Assembly: GCF_026241105.1 (NCBI RefSeq)
Contig: NZ_JAPFFT010000016.1
Span: 1-64,000, forward strand
Source of the DNA: Arthrobacter rhizophilus
GTDB taxonomy: Bacteria; Actinomycetota; Actinomycetes; Actinomycetales; Micrococcaceae
Reading direction: 5' to 3'
Length of the DNA stretch: 64,000 bases
Each line of letters starts with the position of its first letter. Position 1 is the stretch's first letter. A program made the translations under genes and the position numbers. This document shows positions 7,517-17,115 of the stretch, in pieces. A model generated the notes under the pieces. The model did not search any database, had not been told where the DNA came from, and saw nothing but the letters and a program-made list of their open reading frames with translations.

Positions 7517-9490
7517 TCAGCCCACGTGCACCCAAGGCCTGCGCGTGATGTCCGGTTCGGCTTCGCGCAGCACTTCGCGGGTTACCGGGGCAATCTCACC
7601 CTCGCCGAAAAAGAGGAATTTGCTCAGATTGGCGATCGGATTGCCCTCGGTCCAGCGGAAATAGATGTGCGGCATGAGACCCGTGACGTCGCGGATGTGG
7701 AGCAGCACCGCGGCCAGCGTGTTGGGCACGTTGTTGCTGTGGATCTCCAGAATCTTGAAGCCGTGCCGGCGCTTGCCTTCCACCAGGAGTTCCTGCTCAA
7801 AATCGGAGCTGTCATCCACGATGATTTCGATGAAGATAGCGTCGCTGTCTTCCGGCAGGTGGTTGGCCTGCTGGGCGTGCTGCAGCTTCAACAGGTACCG
7901 ATCGGCGGTCAGCCGCTTTGGCTCGTGGGCGATGATCCGGATGGGACCTTCCTCATTGGCGGCCGTGAATTCGAGCGCCATCTTGTCCATCTTGATGTGC
8001 GTGGCGCGCAGTTCGAAGGAACGGCGTACCCGCGACGCGAAGCTCACCAGGACAATGCCAAGGATGAACAGCGCCGCGATCCTGATGCCATCCGGTCGCT
8101 CCACCACATTGGCCACCGTGGTGTAAGCGAAGACCACGGCTACCGCGCCGAATGCGATGGTCTTGCCCTTCTGCATCTTCCTGCGGGCGGACAGGGTGAC
8201 GGCGATCGAGGCCGAGGTCATGAGGACCAGCACACCCGTGGCATAGGCGCCGCCTTGGGCTTCCACATTGGCTTTGAAGACAAGCGTGATGATGAAGGCA
8301 ACGGCAGTGAAGACCAGGACCAGCGGTCGGACGGCCTTGGTCCATGCAGGGGCCATGCCGAAGCGTGGCAGATAGCGCGGCACCAGGTTCAGCAAGCCGG
8401 CCATTGCGGAGGCGCCGGCGAACCACAAGATGGCGATGGTGCTGATGTCATAGACAGTGCCGAAGCCGTCGCCCAAGAATTGGTGCGCGAGGAAGGCAAG
8501 GGCTCGTCCGTCTGCTTTCCCTCCCGGCTGGAATTCGGCGGCGGGAATCAGGAATGTCGTGATGAAGCTCGAGGCCACCAGGAAGGCACTCATGATGAGC
8601 GCCGCCGTCGTGAGCAGTTTGTGGGTGCCGCGGATGCGGCCCGCGGGATTCGCTTCCGTGTCGCTCGGGCTGCCCTTGATTTGCGGCATAACCGCGACGC
8701 CGGTCTCGAAGCCTGAGAGGCCCAGCGCGAGTTTCGGGAAGACCAGGAGCGCGATGCCCACCATGATCAACGGGTTTCCGTGTTGCTGGTTCAGGGCGGC
8801 CCACCAGTCGGTCACCACATGCGCCTCGGTCACCACGTGCATCAGGCCGACAACGACGACGACGGCGTTCAGCACCAGATAGACGCCCACGAGCACGACG
8901 GCGACGTTGATGGCTTCCTTGAATCCGCGCAGGAACACCACGGCAAGGCCGGCGATGAGGGCCAAGGTGATGGCGATTTCCTGGCCGTGGAGCCACTCCG
9001 GCGCGAACGGATTTTCGATCGCGTGGGCGCTCGCATCCGCAGCGGAGAGGGTCATGGTGATCATGAAGTCCGTGGCCGCGAAGCCCAGCAGCGCCAGCAC
9101 GAAGAGTTTGCCGCCCCAGCGGGGGAGGAGGCGTTCGAGCATCGCAATGGAGCCTTCGCCGCGGGGGCTCTCGGAAGCAACCCGGCGGTAGACCGGCAAG
9201 GCGCCAAGCAGGGTGACGGCGACCAGGACGATCGTAGCCAGCGGTGAGACGATGCCGGCCGCAAGTGCCGCAATGGCGGGTTGGTAGCCGAGGGTGGAGA
9301 AGTAGTCGACGCCGGTGAGGCACATGACCTTCCACCAAGACTGGGGCGTGTGGTCCTCGTCCGGTTTTCCGTGCGGACCTTGCCGCTTTCCCGACGTCTC
9401 GGGCATGCCGTCAAGCAGCCATCGCTTGAATTGCCCGGCGGGCTTCCGCCGGTCGGTGGGGTCGGCGGGCGGCCTGGTCAGCGTTGTCAC
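7517..9490 (-). CDS. APC-superfamily amino acid/amine permease with long cytoplasmic tail
   Basis: About 12 membrane helices between residues 45 and 500 begin with the APC-type motif [17 protein letters not shown], and a glycine-rich [17 protein letters not shown] loop follows. The last roughly 150 residues (from [10 protein letters not shown] on) are soluble, as in several actinobacterial amino acid permeases of this length. GTG at 9490 follows AAAGGA with 4 nt spacing and gives 657 aa; the longer reading frame would add 32 poorly conserved residues. The location beside the ureohydrolase/ThDP pair suggests import of an amine or guanidino compound, but the substrate is not visible from sequence. 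Confidence 0.82.
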   Translation of the reverse strand: MTTLTRPPADPTDRRKPAGQFKRWLLDGMPETSGKRQGPHGKPDEDHTPQSWWKVMCLTGVDYFSTLGYQPAIAALAAGIVSPLATIVLVAVTLLGALPVYRRVASESPRGEGSIAMLERLLPRWGGKLFVLALLGFAATDFMITMTLSAADASAHAIENPFAPEWLHGQEIAITLALIAGLAVVFLRGFKEAINVAVVLVGVYLVLNAVVVVVGLMHVVTEAHVVTDWWAALNQQHGNPLIMVGIALLVFPKLALGLSGFETGVAVMPQIKGSPSDTEANPAGRIRGTHKLLTTAALIMSAFLVASSFITTFLIPAAEFQPGGKADGRALAFLAHQFLGDGFGTVYDISTIAILWFAGASAMAGLLNLVPRYLPRFGMAPAWTKAVRPLVLVFTAVAFIITLVFKANVEAQGGAYATGVLVLMTSASIAVTLSARRKMQKGKTIAFGAVAVVFAYTTVANVVERPDGIRIAALFILGIVLVSFASRVRRSFELRATHIKMDKMALEFTAANEEGPIRIIAHEPKRLTADRYLLKLQHAQQANHLPEDSDAIFIEIIVDDSSDFEQELLVEGKRRHGFKILEIHSNNVPNTLAAVLLHIRDVTGLMPHIYFRWTEGNPIANLSKFLFFGEGEIAPVTREVLREAEPDITRRPWVHVG

Positions 9491-9580
9491 ATGGTCCTTT
9501 CGCGCAGCCTGGAAGCTGCTCCAGATGGAGCGTACGGGCGCGTCGGGGGAGGGGAGGCCGGTTTTTATGGAATCTTTACG

Positions 9581-9605
9581 CATCATGTGATGGGGGTCAC
9601 CATCA
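9581..9605. promoter_or_regulatory. Three CATCA/TGATG half-sites between the permease and speB
   Basis: CATCA (9581-9585), TGATG (9588-9592) and CATCA (9601-9605) form two overlapping inverted repeats in the divergent promoter region. A TGATG also occurs at 9631-9635 and a CTTATAAG palindrome at 9636-9643. They could be operators for the XRE-cupin protein; this is a guess from position. Confidence 0.3.
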
Positions 9606-9656
9606 TGAAGAGCGTTCGAATGTAAACAGGTGATGCTTATAAGACAACTTTGAGTG

Positions 9657-9662
9657 TATGAT
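9657..9662 (+). promoter_or_regulatory. Possible -10 element of the speB operon
   Basis: TATGAT lies 54 nt before the probable TTG start of the ureohydrolase gene. No convincing -35 hexamer is visible at the normal spacing, so the promoter may depend on an activator or be weak. Confidence 0.3.
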
Positions 9663-9715
9663 TGGTGTCACAGTCAAAACCCGATCTCATCTATTTACTG
9701 AAGGAGTGGCGCATT

Positions 9716-10780
9716 TTGGAAGAGCTTCGTATTGAGGCCAACGGCAACCTTGGTCCCATTGATTCGGCCCGAATCCCGCGCTACGCCGGTGCTGCCACCT
9801 ATGCCCGCCTGCCCCGGCTGGACCAGGTGTCCAAGGCCGACGTCACCGTTGTCGGCGTCCCCTTCGATTCCGGTGTTTCCTACCGCCCCGGCGCCCGCTT
9901 CGGCGCCAACCACGTGCGTGAAGCCAGCCGCCTGCTCCGCCCGTACAACCCCGCGTGGGACGTCAGCCCCTTTGAGAACATCCAGGTTGCCGACGCCGGG
10001 GACATGGCCGTGAACCCCTTCAACATCAACGAGGCCATCGAGACCATCCAGCAGAACGCGCTGGACCTGACCGCCAACGGAAGCAAGCTCGTGACGCTCG
10101 GTGGCGACCACACCATCGCCTTGCCGCTGCTCCGTGCCGCAGCCGAACGCGCTGGCGAGCCCGTGGCCATGCTGCACTTCGATGCCCACCTAGACACGTG
10201 GGACACCTACTTCGGCGCCGAATACACGCACGGCACTCCGTTCCGCCGCGCCGTCGAAGAAGGCATCCTCGATACCGAAGCCATCAGCCACGTCGGTACC
10301 CGTGGCCCGCTTTACGGCAAGAAAGACCTTGACGACGACCACCGCTTCGGCTTCGGCATCGTCACCTCGGCAGACGTCTACTACCAGGGCGTCCTCGAAA
10401 CCGTGGCCAAGATCCGCGACCGCATCCGAAATCGCCCGCTGTACATTTCCGTGGACATCGACGTCCTGGATCCGGCCCACGCGCCGGGCACGGGAACACC
10501 GGAGGCCGGTGGTATCACCAGCCGCGAGCTCCTCGAAATCATCCGCGGCTTCCGTGGCATGAACCTCGTTGGCGCGGACATCGTCGAAGTTGCCCCGGCA
10601 TACGACCACGCTGAAATCACGGGCGTCGCGGGCAGCCACGTTGCCTACGAACTCGTAACCCTCATGGCGGACAACGCCGTCGAAGGCAACCGCCACGGCG
10701 CCCCGAACGGCTACGCTGCCCAGGCCCTTGGCCAGGAATCCCGGCGCCCGGCCGGTTTCGCCCCGGCGGTCACGAAGTGA
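9716..10780 (+). CDS. speB: Ureohydrolase (agmatinase / guanidinobutyrase type)
   Basis: The dimanganese site of the arginase/agmatinase family is complete: [16 protein letters not shown] and [19 protein letters not shown]. The enzyme cleaves urea from a guanidino compound; agmatine, guanidinobutyrate and guanidinopropionate are all possible and cannot be separated by eye. I prefer TTG at 9716, 9 nt after AAGGAG (9701-9706), giving 354 aa. The reading frame also extends to a TTG at 9662. The gene overlaps the ThDP-enzyme gene by 4 nt. The APC permease, the XRE-cupin regulator and the SSF symporter nearby make a guanidino/amine utilisation set. Confidence 0.88.
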   Translation: MEELRIEANGNLGPIDSARIPRYAGAATYARLPRLDQVSKADVTVVGVPFDSGVSYRPGARFGANHVREASRLLRPYNPAWDVSPFENIQVADAGDMAVNPFNINEAIETIQQNALDLTANGSKLVTLGGDHTIALPLLRAAAERAGEPVAMLHFDAHLDTWDTYFGAEYTHGTPFRRAVEEGILDTEAISHVGTRGPLYGKKDLDDDHRFGFGIVTSADVYYQGVLETVAKIRDRIRNRPLYISVDIDVLDPAHAPGTGTPEAGGITSRELLEIIRGFRGMNLVGADIVEVAPAYDHAEITGVAGSHVAYELVTLMADNAVEGNRHGAPNGYAAQALGQESRRPAGFAPAVTK

Positions 10781-12441
10781 CGGATCAGCGCAACGGCGGG
10801 GACCTCGTCGTCGAGACCCTCGAAGCGCTTGGCGCGAAGACGGTCTTCGGTATCCCCGGCCAGCACGCTCTCGGCCTGTTCGACGCGATGGGCCGCGGCA
10901 ATCTGCACTTCGTCTCTTCCCGCGTGGAGAACAACTCCGCTTTCGCCGCCGACGGGTACTCGCGTGCCACGGGCGAAGTCGGTGTGCTGTTCCTGTCCAC
11001 TGGTCCGGGCGCGCTGACGTCCCTGGCCGGGCTGCAGGAAGCTTACGCGACTGGCGTACCGATGGTTGTCGTAGCCAGCCAGATCCCCTTGGAGGGCCTG
11101 GGTGCGCGCCGCAAGGGCATGCTGCACCAGCTTGATGACCAGAAGGCCTCGGCCGCGAACGTCACCAAGAGCCAGCGCCTCATCCAGCACGCCTCGGGGA
11201 TTCCCTCGGCCATCCAGGATGCCTGGACCGAGGCCATTTCCTCCCCGCAGGGCCCCGTGTGGATCGAGATCCCGCAGAACGTGCTCCTGGATCCCATCAT
11301 GGTCCCGCCCGTGGAAGACGCCCTCGCCGAAGCGGCTGACAACCCGCCGCGCGTGGAGCTGATCCGCGAAGCCGTGAAATGGCTCTCGACGGCGGAGCGT
11401 CCCGCGATCATCGCCGGCGGCGGCACGCGCCGTGGCCGCGCTGAGAAGTCGCTCCTGTCGATCGCCGAGAAACTCCGTGCCCCGGTGATCTGCACGCCGG
11501 GCGGCAACGGAGCGTTCCCCTGGAACCATGAACTGTCCCTGCAGTCGTGGATCGAGGACCGCCACATGACGGATGTCCTCGAGGACTCCGACGTGCTGAT
11601 CGTCATCGGCTCTTCCCTGGGCGAGGTGACGTCCAACTACTTCACTTTCGAGCCTCGCGGGCGCATCATCCAGATCGATGCCGAACCCCGGGTCCTGGAG
11701 TCCAACCGCCCCGGTTTGGGCATCCGCGCCGACGCTGGCCAGGCTCTTGCGGCACTGGATTCTGCCTTGGATGAGGCATTGTCTCCGACGGCGGCTGCCC
11801 CGGACTGGCACGGCATCTCGCCCGAGGATCTTGTCAAGGAGTCCCTGGCCAAGGTCAAGGAACGCCTTGAATCGCAGGACCTCGGCAAGGAGCTGAAGTT
11901 CATGGCCGATATCCGCGAGGCCGTCCCGGCTGATATGCAGACTTTCTGGGACATGACCATCTCCGCGTACTGGGGATGGAGCTGCTGGGATTCGCGTGAA
12001 GGCCAGTTCCACTCGGCCCAAGGCGCCGGCGGCCTCGGCTACGGCTTCCCGGCGGCCATCGGCGGTGCCGTTGGACTGGAAACCGTGGGTAAACCGGGCC
12101 GCGTGCTGGCAGTCTCCGGTGACGGGTCCTCCATGTACTCGATCTCGGAGCTGGCCACCGCCAAGCAGCACAACGTCCCGGTGACCTGGCTGATCGTGGA
12201 CGACGGCGGTTACGGCATCTTGCGCGAATACATGGTGGGCGCCTTCGGCAAGGCCACCGCCACCGAGCTGGCCCGCCCGGACTTCGTCAAGCTCGCCGAG
12301 GCCTTTGGCGTCCCGGCCCGCCGCGTGGCACCCGAGGACGTCGGGGACGCGCTCCGGGAGGGCTTCACCGCGGACGGCCCCAACGTCGTCGTGGTTGAAA
12401 CCCTACTCAAGATGTTCGGCCCCACGCACTTGGGCGACTGA
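10777..12441 (+). CDS. Thiamine-diphosphate-dependent enzyme (acetolactate-synthase-like)
   Basis: This is a full-length (554 aa) IlvB/benzoylformate-decarboxylase-type enzyme: N-terminal pyrimidine domain with the catalytic Glu in [17 protein letters not shown], central domain (about 190-340), and C-terminal ThDP domain with [12 protein letters not shown] and a distal metal-binding DDGGYG. Such enzymes decarboxylate 2-oxo acids or join carbonyl units. The GTG start overlaps the ureohydrolase stop by 4 nt, so the two are coupled, and the substrate is probably a product of guanidino-compound breakdown such as a deaminated 2-oxo or semialdehyde compound. No acetolactate synthase small subunit gene is nearby, so a role in branched-chain synthesis is unlikely. 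Confidence 0.85.
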   Translation: MTDQRNGGDLVVETLEALGAKTVFGIPGQHALGLFDAMGRGNLHFVSSRVENNSAFAADGYSRATGEVGVLFLSTGPGALTSLAGLQEAYATGVPMVVVASQIPLEGLGARRKGMLHQLDDQKASAANVTKSQRLIQHASGIPSAIQDAWTEAISSPQGPVWIEIPQNVLLDPIMVPPVEDALAEAADNPPRVELIREAVKWLSTAERPAIIAGGGTRRGRAEKSLLSIAEKLRAPVICTPGGNGAFPWNHELSLQSWIEDRHMTDVLEDSDVLIVIGSSLGEVTSNYFTFEPRGRIIQIDAEPRVLESNRPGLGIRADAGQALAALDSALDEALSPTAAAPDWHGISPEDLVKESLAKVKERLESQDLGKELKFMADIREAVPADMQTFWDMTISAYWGWSCWDSREGQFHSAQGAGGLGYGFPAAIGGAVGLETVGKPGRVLAVSGDGSSMYSISELATAKQHNVPVTWLIVDDGGYGILREYMVGAFGKATATELARPDFVKLAEAFGVPARRVAPEDVGDALREGFTADGPNVVVVETLLKMFGPTHLGD

Positions 12442-12463
12442 CACTCCAAACGCCCCAAACCCC

Positions 12464-12527
12464 AGCGCGAGCTGGCAGCTATTGACCCCTTTTCGAAGAT
12501 TGAGGGCATTGGCTGCCAGCTCGCGCT
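12464..12527. repeat. Dispersed palindromic element, copy A
   Basis: A perfect 16-bp outer stem (AGCGCGAGCTGGCAGC at 12464-12479 with its complement at 12512-12527) encloses a partly paired core containing TATTGACCCC and GAGGGCATTG. It lies 22 nt after the ThDP-enzyme stop and resembles copies B (20449) and C (44592) in architecture and in the phrase CT(G/C)GCA..T.TTG. It probably terminates transcription as well. Confidence 0.75.
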
Positions 12528-12557
12528 TGGCGTTTAACGCACCTCGCACTTCATTAG

Positions 12558-12600
12558 TTTCCCAAAGCAATCAAATTGGCGTATAGTTGCTTTAGGCAAA
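12558..12600. promoter_or_regulatory. MarR-type operator upstream of marR
   Basis: AAAGCAA (12564-12570) and TTGCTTT (12587-12593) form an inverted repeat; the wider half-sites TTTCCCAAAGCAA and its mirror TTTGCCTAAAGCAA also match. It lies 20-60 nt upstream of the MarR gene, over the expected promoter, which fits autorepression. Confidence 0.6.
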
Positions 12601-12619
12601 CAAAAGTGAGGGGTCTTCC

Positions 12620-13102
12620 ATGGCTGTCGCATCCAGCACGGCAACCGAGCTCGTCCATCAGATCTTCGATCTCCAGCGGGTCCTGCGTTGCATCGTGACC
12701 GCAAACATCGCGAAGGATGCCGACGTTGGGTTCGCCCTGCAGGGCGTCATGCGCTTCATCGGCGAGGGGGAGTCCCGGGCCACGAAGCTCGCCTCGCGCC
12801 TCGGCGTCAGTCCCCCGGTCCTCAGCAGGCACATCGCCGAACTGGAGGAACTCGGCTTGGTGGTCCGGCGACCCGATCCCGCAGACGGCCGGGCCCAATT
12901 GGTGGCCCTGTCCGAAACCGGCATTGACAAGGTTCGCGATTTCGAAGAGCAGCGCAGCCTGAACTTGCGGGCCTACCTCGCGGAGTGGAGCGAGGAAGAC
13001 GCCTTGGAGGCGGGGCAGGTCCTGGAGAAATTGACCACATCACTCAACCACTCAGTCCGGGCAACGGCGGCCGGCTCCCACTACTCGAACCACACAGCTT
13101 AG
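12620..13102 (+). CDS. MarR-family transcriptional regulator
   Basis: The 160-aa protein has the winged helix of MarR repressors (SRATKLASRLGVSPPVLSRH recognition region, then the wing VVRRPDPADGRAQLVALSETG). MarR proteins repress efflux or catabolic genes and release DNA on binding an aromatic or hydrophobic ligand. ATG at 12620 follows GAGGGG. The exporter gene starts 11 nt after its stop, so the repressor and its transporter form one operon, and the inverted repeat upstream is the likely operator. The ligand is unknown. Confidence 0.9.
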   Translation: MAVASSTATELVHQIFDLQRVLRCIVTANIAKDADVGFALQGVMRFIGEGESRATKLASRLGVSPPVLSRHIAELEELGLVVRRPDPADGRAQLVALSETGIDKVRDFEEQRSLNLRAYLAEWSEEDALEAGQVLEKLTTSLNHSVRATAAGSHYSNHTA

Positions 13103-13113
13103 GAGCAGCAGCA

Positions 13114-15168
13114 ATGGCAACCCGAATACAAGAACGTTCGACGGCGGTGCCGGCATCATCCGCGCCCATGACGCACCGCCAGATCATGGAAGCCTTGACG
13201 GGCCTCCTCGCGGCATTCTTCACCGCTATCCTGAGCAGCACCATCGTGGCCAACGCCCTGCCGACCATCATGTCCGATCTCCATGGCACCCAAACGGACT
13301 TCGCGTGGGTCATCACGGCCGCGCTGTTGGCCAACGCCGCCACCACGCCCATCTGGGGCAAGCTCGCCGACCTCTTCGACAAGAAGCTACTGGTCCAGCT
13401 GAGCATCGTGATCTTCGTAGCCGGCTCGGTCATGGCTGGATTCTCCCAAAGCATTCCGTTCCTTTTGACCGCCCGCGTCATCCAGGGCATCGCCTTGGGT
13501 GGGCTCACTGCCTTGGCCCAAGCGATCATCGGCACCATGATTCCGCCGCGGGACCGTGGCAAGTATTCCGGCTACATGGGCGCTGTCATGGCTGTTGGTA
13601 CCGCCGGCGGACCGCTGCTCGGTGGATTCATCGTTGACAGCCCGCTCGGCTGGCGCTGGACGTTCTTCGTCTGTGTGCCGCTCGCCGTCGTCGCGCTCAT
13701 CCTGCTCCAGGTGACCCTCAAGATCCAACACATCAAGCGCCCCGCCAAGATCGACTGGCTCGGTTCCATCTTGCTGACCTCGGGCGTGAGCCTGCTCCTC
13801 ATCTGGGTTTCCTTCGCCGGCAACCCGGACTACTACGACTGGATCTCCTGGCAGTCGGCCCTCATGGTGGGCGGCGGCGTGCTTCTGCTTGCCCTGCTGG
13901 TGCTGGTCGAATCCAAAGTGGCCGAGCCCATCATCCCGCTGAAGATCATCTCCCAGCGGACCACCGCATTGGCGATCCTGGCCTCCGTGGCCGTCGGTAT
14001 CGCGATGTTCAGCTCGTCGACGTTCCTGGGCCAGTACTTCCAGGTAGCTCGCGGCGCCACGCCCACCGAGGCAGGTCTTCTGACGTTGCCCATGATTGCG
14101 GGCAACCTCTTGGGCTCAGTGGCGTCCGGCCAGCTGATCAGCCGCTACGGCAAATGGAAGCGGTTCCTGTTGGCGGGCACCGTCCTGCTGGCTGGCGGCC
14201 TCGCCTTCACGGGCACCATCGACCACACCACTGAGCTGTGGATTACCTGCTGCTACACCGCCATCTTCGGCCTGGGCCTTGGCTTGCTGATGCAGAACCT
14301 GGTCCTCGCGGTCCAGAACACGGTCCGCGCCCAGGACATCGGTACGGCCAGCGCGTCCGTGGCGTTCTTCCGCTCCGTGGGTGGCGCGATCGGCGTCTCC
14401 GTGCTCGGTGCCATCATGGCCACGCACGTCAAGGACCTTGCCACCAAAGGCCTCGCCGCAGCCCACATCCCGGTAAGCGGCGGGTCCGGCGGTGGAAGCA
14501 TGGATCTTGCGGACATGCCTGCCCCGATCCGGGACATCATGCGTGCCGCGTACGGCGATGCAACCGCCCAGATATTCCTCATCTCAGCGGCTATTGGCGT
14601 GGTCGCTTTCCTCGCGGTCCTGTTCATCAAGGAGGTTCCGCTGCGGAAGACGGTGGACGCAACGCCTGCGAAAGAACTGCTGGCAAACGCTTCCGGCGAA
14701 GCCGCGATGACACTGGACACCTCAGCGCTGCCCGTTATCGAATCCACTGAGCTTCCCCAGGCAGCGCTTCCCCAGGCAGCCGACGACGGCGGCACCCCCT
14801 TGGGTGCCAGCCGCGCCCGTGCGGCGGCTGAGAAAGAGCACGATGATCTGGACCTTGAGTTTGCACGGATCCTGACGCAGGAACGGCCGGACCCCGCCGC
14901 TGGCCTGCGCGAGGTCCAGGATCAGCTTGCCTTGACCCAGAGACTGCTGGCTGAGCAACAGCTTCAGCTGAGCCAGGCACAGCGCGAGCTCCAGGTACGC
15001 GTCCACGAACAGCAGGCCACCGCCGTCGAGCAGTCGAAGACCGCTGAGGAGTTGGCCGCGCTGCGCAAGGAACTCAAACGTGAGCGTCGTCGCCAGGAAA
15101 GGGTGGCCCTGCTGCTCATTGCGGGCGAAGCCTCGAGGGCAGGGGAAACCGGACGTCACGCGGGCTAG
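13114..15168 (+). CDS. MFS drug exporter, EmrB/QacA (DHA2, 14-TM) type, with coiled-coil tail
   Basis: ATG at 13114 lies 8 nt after AGGAG (13101-13105). Residues about 25-525 contain 14 predicted helices, with DHA2 motifs including STIVANALPTI (motif D1), WGKLADLFDKK (motif A) and GTAGGPLLGGFI (motif C, antiporter signature). It should expel hydrophobic drugs in exchange for protons. The last roughly 110 residues (from KEHDDLDLEF) are soluble, rich in Glu/Gln/Leu heptads and look like a coiled coil, which most DHA2 exporters lack. The upstream MarR protein is its probable repressor. Confidence 0.9.
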   Translation: MATRIQERSTAVPASSAPMTHRQIMEALTGLLAAFFTAILSSTIVANALPTIMSDLHGTQTDFAWVITAALLANAATTPIWGKLADLFDKKLLVQLSIVIFVAGSVMAGFSQSIPFLLTARVIQGIALGGLTALAQAIIGTMIPPRDRGKYSGYMGAVMAVGTAGGPLLGGFIVDSPLGWRWTFFVCVPLAVVALILLQVTLKIQHIKRPAKIDWLGSILLTSGVSLLLIWVSFAGNPDYYDWISWQSALMVGGGVLLLALLVLVESKVAEPIIPLKIISQRTTALAILASVAVGIAMFSSSTFLGQYFQVARGATPTEAGLLTLPMIAGNLLGSVASGQLISRYGKWKRFLLAGTVLLAGGLAFTGTIDHTTELWITCCYTAIFGLGLGLLMQNLVLAVQNTVRAQDIGTASASVAFFRSVGGAIGVSVLGAIMATHVKDLATKGLAAAHIPVSGGSGGGSMDLADMPAPIRDIMRAAYGDATAQIFLISAAIGVVAFLAVLFIKEVPLRKTVDATPAKELLANASGEAAMTLDTSALPVIESTELPQAALPQAADDGGTPLGASRARAAAEKEHDDLDLEFARILTQERPDPAAGLREVQDQLALTQRLLAEQQLQLSQAQRELQVRVHEQQATAVEQSKTAEELAALRKELKRERRRQERVALLLIAGEASRAGETGRHAG

Positions 15169-15184
15169 AACGTCACGCGGGCCA

Positions 15185-15224
15185 TGAGCCGCTCCAGCGG
15201 GCTTGGAAGCGCTGCAGCGGCTCA
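15185..15224. terminator. Stem-loop after the MFS exporter gene
   Basis: TGAGCCGCTCCAGCG (15185-15199) pairs with 15210-15224 with one mismatch and a 10-nt loop, 17 nt after the stop. A 13-bp direct repeat (ACGTCACGCGGGC at 15153 and 15170) spans the stop codon just before it. Confidence 0.6.
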
Positions 15225-15325
15225 GGTACGCCGCAAGGATGATATTTAGCTATCAATATTTCGCTGAGGCAACGGATTTCGTAGAGTTGAGGGACTAATA
15301 CTGTCAGCGCCTGCTGCTATCCATG

Positions 15326-15356
15326 TATTAAGTCATTCGCATATTAAGTCATTCGC
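15326..15356. promoter_or_regulatory. Tandem 15-bp direct repeat before the ABC exporter operon
   Basis: TATTAAGTCATTCGC occurs at 15326-15340 and again at 15342-15356, a 16-bp period. It ends 25 nt before the first ABC gene, where a regulator would act on the promoter or leader. A shorter echo (CATTAAG) follows at 15364. Confidence 0.6.
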
Positions 15357-15381
15357 GCACTCTCATTAAGGATCCGTGGGC

Positions 15382-17115
15382 ATGCTTGTCACCCTGATAC
15401 GGCGCTACTCCAAGCCGTATTTGCCGCAGATACTGGCCGTCATCATCTTCCAGTTGGCGTCTACCATTGCCACCCTTTACCTTCCAAGCCTCAACGCCAA
15501 GATCATCGATGAAGGGGTTTCCCGGGGGGATACCAACTACATCTGGCAGACTGGCGCCCTGATGCTCGCTGTCGCGTTCGGCCAGGTCATTGCGGCCATC
15601 GCGGGCGTCTATTTCGGTTCCCGCGTGGCCATGGCCATGGGCCGGGACTTGCGCAGGGACGTTTTCCGCAAGGTCAGCAGCTTCGCGGCCAAGGACGTCA
15701 ACAGCTTCGGTGCGCCCACGTTGATCACCCGCGGCACCAACGACGTCCAGCAGGTCCAGATGCTCATGCTGATGGGCCTGAACTTCATGGTGTCCACGCC
15801 CATCATGTGCGTTGGCGGCATCATCATGGCCCTGCGCGAGGACCTCAGCCTGTCGTGGCTCGTCTGGGTTTCGGTGCCGGTTCTCGTTGCCGTGGTTGGC
15901 TACCTCGTGGTCAGGCTCATGCCGCTCTTCCGCTCCATGCAGAAGAAGATCGACGCCATCAACGGTGTGCTGCGCGAACAGATCATCGGTATCCGGGTGG
16001 TGAGGGCCTTCGTTCGTGAACCGTACGAGGCCAAGCGCTTCGGCGACGCCAACAAGGATCTGACCTTGGTTTCGGTCAAGATCGGCAACCTGTTTGTCTT
16101 GATGTTCCCTGCCATCGGAATGATCCTGCACCTTTCCACGGCGGCAGTGCTGTGGTTCGGCGGCCAAAGGGTGGATGCGGGCAACATGCAGGTGGGCTCG
16201 TTGACGGCCTTCCTGCAATACCTCCTGCAGATCCTGATGGCCGTCATGATGGGAACCTTCATGGCCATGATGATCCCGCGTGCCTCCGTCTGTGCGGACC
16301 GCATCGGCGAGGTCCTCGACGTCGAACCCTCCATCCACGATCCGGAGGCGCCCGTGGCGCCCGCGGAGAAGAAGGGGCGCGTCGAATTCCGCGATGTCAC
16401 CTTCAAATACCCCGGCGCTGAAGCTCCCGTGCTTAGCAACATTTCTTTCACCGCCGAGCCGGGCCAGACCCTCGCCATCATTGGATCCACAGGCGCAGGC
16501 AAGACCACTTTGGTGTCGCTGCTGCCGCGCCTGTACGACGTCGCGTCCGGCGATGTATTGCTCGACGGCGTTCCGGTCACCAGCCTGGACCGCGACGATA
16601 TCACCAGTCGCGTGGCCACCGTGCCGCAGAAGCCGTACTTGTTCTCCGGAACCATCGAGCATAATCTGCGCTTCGGCAAGACCGATGCCACGGACCAGGA
16701 ACTCTGGGATGCATTGGAAACCGCGCAGGCCAAAGACTTCGTCATGGAAAAGTCTTCCGGCCTTAACCGGCGGGTGGCGCAGGGCGGCACCAACGTCTCC
16801 GGCGGCCAGAGGCAGCGCCTCTGCATTGCCCGGGCCCTTGTGACACAACCCAAGGTCTATCTCTTTGACGACTCCTTCTCGGCCTTGGATGTGGCCACGG
16901 ACGCCCGCCTTCGCAGGGCGCTGAAGGAGAAGACGCAGGATGCCACGGTCATCATCGTGGCCCAGCGCGTCTCCACCATTGCGGATGCGGACCAGATCCT
17001 CGTCTTGGACAACGGCAGAATCGTTGACCGGGGCACCCACGACGAACTACTGGAAACGTCACCCACGTACCAGGAGATCGTCGAATCCCAGCTGAGCGCG
17101 GAGGAAGTGGCATGA
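15382..17115 (+). CDS. ABC exporter half-transporter, degenerate ATPase site
   Basis: A six-helix exporter membrane domain (residues about 10-310) is fused to an ATPase: Walker A GSTGAGKTT, signature VSGGQRQRL, Walker B VYLFDDSFSALD, switch region VAQRVST. The catalytic Glu after Walker B is Asp and the switch His is Gln, as in the degenerate half of heterodimeric exporters such as TM287/288 and BmrCD. ATG at 15382 is 9 nt after AAGGA, better than GTG 15376 at 3 nt. It overlaps the next gene by 4 nt. The pair should expel hydrophobic drugs or lipids. Confidence 0.92.
   Translation: MLVTLIRRYSKPYLPQILAVIIFQLASTIATLYLPSLNAKIIDEGVSRGDTNYIWQTGALMLAVAFGQVIAAIAGVYFGSRVAMAMGRDLRRDVFRKVSSFAAKDVNSFGAPTLITRGTNDVQQVQMLMLMGLNFMVSTPIMCVGGIIMALREDLSLSWLVWVSVPVLVAVVGYLVVRLMPLFRSMQKKIDAINGVLREQIIGIRVVRAFVREPYEAKRFGDANKDLTLVSVKIGNLFVLMFPAIGMILHLSTAAVLWFGGQRVDAGNMQVGSLTAFLQYLLQILMAVMMGTFMAMMIPRASVCADRIGEVLDVEPSIHDPEAPVAPAEKKGRVEFRDVTFKYPGAEAPVLSNISFTAEPGQTLAIIGSTGAGKTTLVSLLPRLYDVASGDVLLDGVPVTSLDRDDITSRVATVPQKPYLFSGTIEHNLRFGKTDATDQELWDALETAQAKDFVMEKSSGLNRRVAQGGTNVSGGQRQRLCIARALVTQPKVYLFDDSFSALDVATDARLRRALKEKTQDATVIIVAQRVSTIADADQILVLDNGRIVDRGTHDELLETSPTYQEIVESQLSAEEVA

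Noticed and set aside
10711..12171. 486-codon minus-strand frame over the ThDP-enzyme gene
   Set aside because: Composition is of an antisense shadow (Arg/Gly/His-rich); the opposite strand encodes an intact enzyme.
15349..17040. 563-codon minus-strand open frame antisense to the first ABC gene
   Set aside because: High-GC shadow frame: His/Asp/Gly-rich with no domain, no ribosome site, and fully covered by a convincing ABC exporter gene.
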